Positions 61,901 through 64,000 of a stretch of 64,000 bases of DNA are shown here, in pieces. Every line of letters starts with the position of its first letter. Position 1 is the first letter of the stretch. The position numbers were made by a program, and so were the translations under genes. The stretch is from assembly GCF_902167145.1 (NCBI RefSeq), contig NW_023366838.1, forward strand, positions 372,001 to 436,000. Reading direction: 5' to 3'. The notes beneath the pieces were generated by a model. That model was not told the DNA's origin. It was given only the letters and a program-made list of their open reading frames with translations, and did not search any database. The stretch comes from Zea mays (taxonomy: Eukaryota; Streptophyta; Magnoliopsida; Poales; Poaceae).

Positions 61901-62918
61901 CTCCTGCACTGAGGAGTCTTTTGACTTCGTTGCGAGCACCTTCGGCCTTATCATATGACATTTTCCGAAGCCTTTGCTTTCTGGGTCTGAAGGATGGATC
62001 GACATTGAGCGAGTGCTCAATAACATCTCTATTAACTCCGCAGAGATCATTGGCTGACCATGCAAAAACATCTTTGTTATTGAACAAAAACCTTATCAAG
62101 GTTTTCTCCTGCTCTTCGGATAATTGAGAGCCTAACAGCACCTTCTGCTCTGCTATGTCCTCACATAAGAGCATAGGCTTCGGCTGATCTGCTGAAGCTG
62201 CTTTCTCCCTTCTGAATTTGTACTGTTCACAAGCTTCAGCTCCATCTATGTTATGGATTGCTTTTGAGTCAGTCCAATTGCCTTCGGCCCTTCTTGCAGC
62301 TTCCTGACTTCCATGGATAGCAATGGGTCCCTGATCCGAAGGTATCTTCATGCAAAGATAGGCAGGATGAAGGATTGCTTCGAAGGCATTGAGGGTACCA
62401 CGACCAATAATTGCATTGTAAGGGTATTCCATGTCAACAATGTCAAACACAACTTGCTCAGTTCTAGTGTTGTTGATGAACCCGAAGGTCACTGACATGG
62501 TGATCTTGCCCAGTGCTACAATCTGTCTTCCTCCGAAGCCACAGAGAGGATGTGTAGCATCATGAATCTTATCTTCTGGCTCTTGCATTTGTCTGAAGGC
62601 CTTAGCAAATATAATGTCAGCTGCACTGCCTGTGTCAACCAAGACATTGTGGACCAGAAATCCTTTGATAACACAAGAGATAACCATGGCATCGTTGTGT
62701 GGGTAATCTTTGAGCTGAAGGTCCTCTTGGGAGAAGGTAATAGGAATGTGAGACCATCTTGACTTGATGAAGGGTCCTTGCACCCCAACATGCTGTACCC
62801 TTCTCTGTGCTTCCTTCTTTTGTTTCTTGTTAGCTGGCTCTGAGGACGAGCCACCTGTGATCGGGAGCACCAGCTTCGGGTCCGAAGCAGCTCCAGCTTG
62901 GTCGTTGAACGAAGCCAT
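58965..62918 (-). pseudogene. pol: pol of element 2: protease, RT, RNase H, integrase, with one in-frame stop
   Basis: The ATG is at 62916-62918. Order: aspartic protease (DTGSAAD, 62616-62636); reverse transcriptase (LLDCYSGYHQI, YVDD at 61515-61526); a first RNase H whose usual Asp is replaced (LYVAAS); a second, archaeal-type RNase H (60306-60680) keeping Asp98, Glu136, Asp160 and Asp210 (numbered from 60953). Integrase (about 59454-60023) has His317/His324/Cys355/Cys358 zinc ligands and Asp387, Asp447, Glu483 (D-35-E). A degenerate first plus an active second RNase H marks the Tat lineage. The one lesion is TAG at 60954-60956, just after KKNYT in the first RNase H; reading continues in frame for 662 codons to 58965. 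Gag is missing upstream. The stop could be suppressible, a mutation or a sequencing error. Confidence 0.9.
60954..60956 (-). other. In-frame TAG interrupting pol
   Basis: On the minus strand the codon after ...KKNYT is TAG; the frame before and after is otherwise open and conserved (LEMVLYAVLMASRKL follows). It separates protease/RT from the active RNase H and integrase. Confidence 0.92.
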
Positions 62919-62942
62919 CAGCTCAAAAAGTGGAAGTGAGTT

Positions 62943-62960
62943 CACCGGAGGTGGGCGCCA
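62943..62960 (-). other. Primer-binding site of element 2
   Basis: TGGCGCCCACCTCCGGTG on the minus strand, one base inside the 5' LTR, identical to element 1 (49205-49222). The short leader between it and pol also matches the start of element 1's leader. Confidence 0.82.
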
Positions 62961-62961
62961 A

Positions 62962-63543
62962 TGTTGGGGACTTGTTCTCAAATGCTATGAATTAAGAACA
63001 AGGCAACATAAAGTGTTAAATGTCAATGTCCTTCGTCCATGAAACATTATTCCCTTGAGGATAATGGGCCTTGGACGAAGGTTGATAAGAGCATAATTAC
63101 GAAGCCTAAGTCTTCGTAATAAAATTTCAGTAAAAATTATAAGATAACATAAAAAGATATAAAAGGGATAAATACATCATAGACAAATTACATTGTATCT
63201 ATTTAATATATTGAGTCATTAAATACAATAATACCTTTGCCTTGGCAAAAGGTTGGATTCCAGAAGATGCGATTGCAATAACCCGAATGCGTGAACAGTA
63301 ATGGAATACTGTTCACTATTTATAGGCACAGGACGCAGCCTGTGAGGAATTACAAGTATGCCCCTTATAAAAGCTTACAACATTGACTCAGACCTTTATG
63401 GACTAAAAGGTCATTCTATTTTTAAGTCGGTTTGCAGTACCGAAGCTTCACAAAGAGGAACCTTCGGCCATTTTATATAAACAGCTTCCGCCGAAGACTG
63501 CTTCTTCCTGTAAGACCTTCGGCGACGAAGCATAGGCCCAACA
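62962..63543 (-). repeat. 5' LTR of element 2 (right)
   Basis: 582 bases, one visible difference from the left LTR. Minus-strand TATA box at 63316-63325 for the sense (pol) transcript. Confidence 0.95.
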
Positions 63544-64000
63544 GTATTGTTGAAAATGGTCGTTCACGGCTATTTTCGACTAAAATGGGGGTTGTGTGGC
63601 CATTTATCATCGATCGGAGGCTCGTACAATTCACCCCACATATCTTTCCTTGCCATAGATCACATTCTTGGATTTCTGGTGGAGACCATTTCTTAGTCAA
63701 AAATCCGTACGTGTTAGCCTTCGGTATTATTGAAAATGGTCATTCATGGCTATTTTCGACACAAATGGGGGTTGTGTGGCCATTGATCTTCGACCAGAGG
63801 CTCATACACCTCACTACACATATGTTTCCTTGCCATAGATCACATTCTTGGATTTATGGTGGAGACCATTTCATGGTCAAAAATCCATAGGTGTTAGCCT
63901 TCAGTGTGATTGAAAATGGTCGTTCATGGCTATTTTCGACAAAAATGGGGGTTGTGTGGCCATTGATCATCGACCAGAGGCTCGTACACTTCACCCCACA
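63544..64000. repeat. Knob 180-bp satellite array, segment 3
   Basis: About 2.5 knob180 monomers, starting with the right copy of target duplication GTATT (63544-63548) and running off the right edge. Orientation is unchanged, so the array resumes directly after element 2. Confidence 0.96.

Larger units (their letters stand above)
54075..63543 (-). mobile_element. Element 2: pol-only Ty3/gypsy (Tat-like) LTR retrotransposon in the knob
   Basis: 9469 bases with 582-bp LTRs and target duplication GTATT (54070-54074 and 63544-63548). Pol reads on the minus strand. Sense order: 5' LTR (right), primer-binding site, pol, a tandem-repeat spacer, an opposite-strand gene, polypurine tract, 3' LTR (left). 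Pol starts about 40 bases inside the primer-binding site and there is no gag. The end sequences, primer-binding site and opposite-strand gene mirror element 1, which has gag but no pol. The LTRs differ at one base by eye (54416 region A, 63290 region C), so insertion is very recent. A single in-frame stop interrupts pol. Confidence 0.94.

Noticed and set aside
62919..62981. Extending pol of element 2 upstream into the LTR
   Set aside because: This stretch covers the primer-binding site and LTR end and begins with TTG; the first ATG is at 62916-62918.
35937..63543. One large composite element or segmental duplication covering both gypsy elements
   Set aside because: Each has its own LTR pair and its own different target duplication (ATCAC and GTATT), with knob satellite between, so they are separate insertions.
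1..64000. Centromeric (CentC) or 350-bp TR-1 knob repeats
   Set aside because: All satellite sequence seen has the 180-bp knob period; I found no 156-bp or 350-bp unit.

Overview
This window is plant heterochromatin, almost certainly a maize (Zea mays) or teosinte chromosomal knob. About 40.6 kb of the 64 kb (1-35936, 49893-54074, 63544-64000) is a head-to-tail array of the 180-bp maize knob satellite (knob180), roughly 225 monomers. The rest is three LTR retrotransposons: two inserted separately into the satellite, and a third nested inside the first. I see no ordinary host gene, tRNA, rRNA or CRISPR array. The many 60-300 residue open frames in the satellite are by-products of a 180-bp (60-codon) monomer.

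Layout: 1-35936 is knob180 with several local higher-order repeats (blocks of 5, 7, 10, 11, 12, 17 and 25 monomers). 35937-49892 is element 1, a Ty3/gypsy (Tat-like) element with coding sense on the minus strand, 669-bp LTRs and target duplication ATCAC. It has gag but no pol. Inside its gag, 42208-48694 is a plus-strand Ty1/copia Sirevirus-like element with about 1436-bp LTRs and target duplication CCGTC; it has a full-length gag but no pol. 49893-54074 is knob180 again. 54075-63543 is element 2, another minus-sense Tat-like element with 582-bp LTRs and target duplication GTATT. It has protease, reverse transcriptase, two RNase H regions and integrase, interrupted by one in-frame stop, but no gag. 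63544-64000 is knob180.

Elements 1 and 2 share LTR termini, primer-binding site, leader, polypurine tract and layout. One carries gag only and the other pol only, so together they look like the two halves of one replication system. Each also carries a long, undamaged gene on the opposite strand (1010 and 921 codons after inferred splicing). Each of these has its own TATA box inside the element and two introns; intron 1 sits at the same place and phase in both. They encode related proteins with the plant 'putative gypsy-type transposon' domain (PF04195-like), basic NLS-like stretches, a coiled coil and a conserved C-terminal region. In both elements this gene and gag or pol converge tail-to-tail on a noncoding spacer with short tandem repeats.

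By-eye LTR comparison gives about 8/669 differences for element 1, about 3/1436 for the nested copia element and 1/582 for element 2. So element 1 inserted first, and the nested element and element 2 are recent. All counts and splice calls are from reading alone; no alignment or database search was run.
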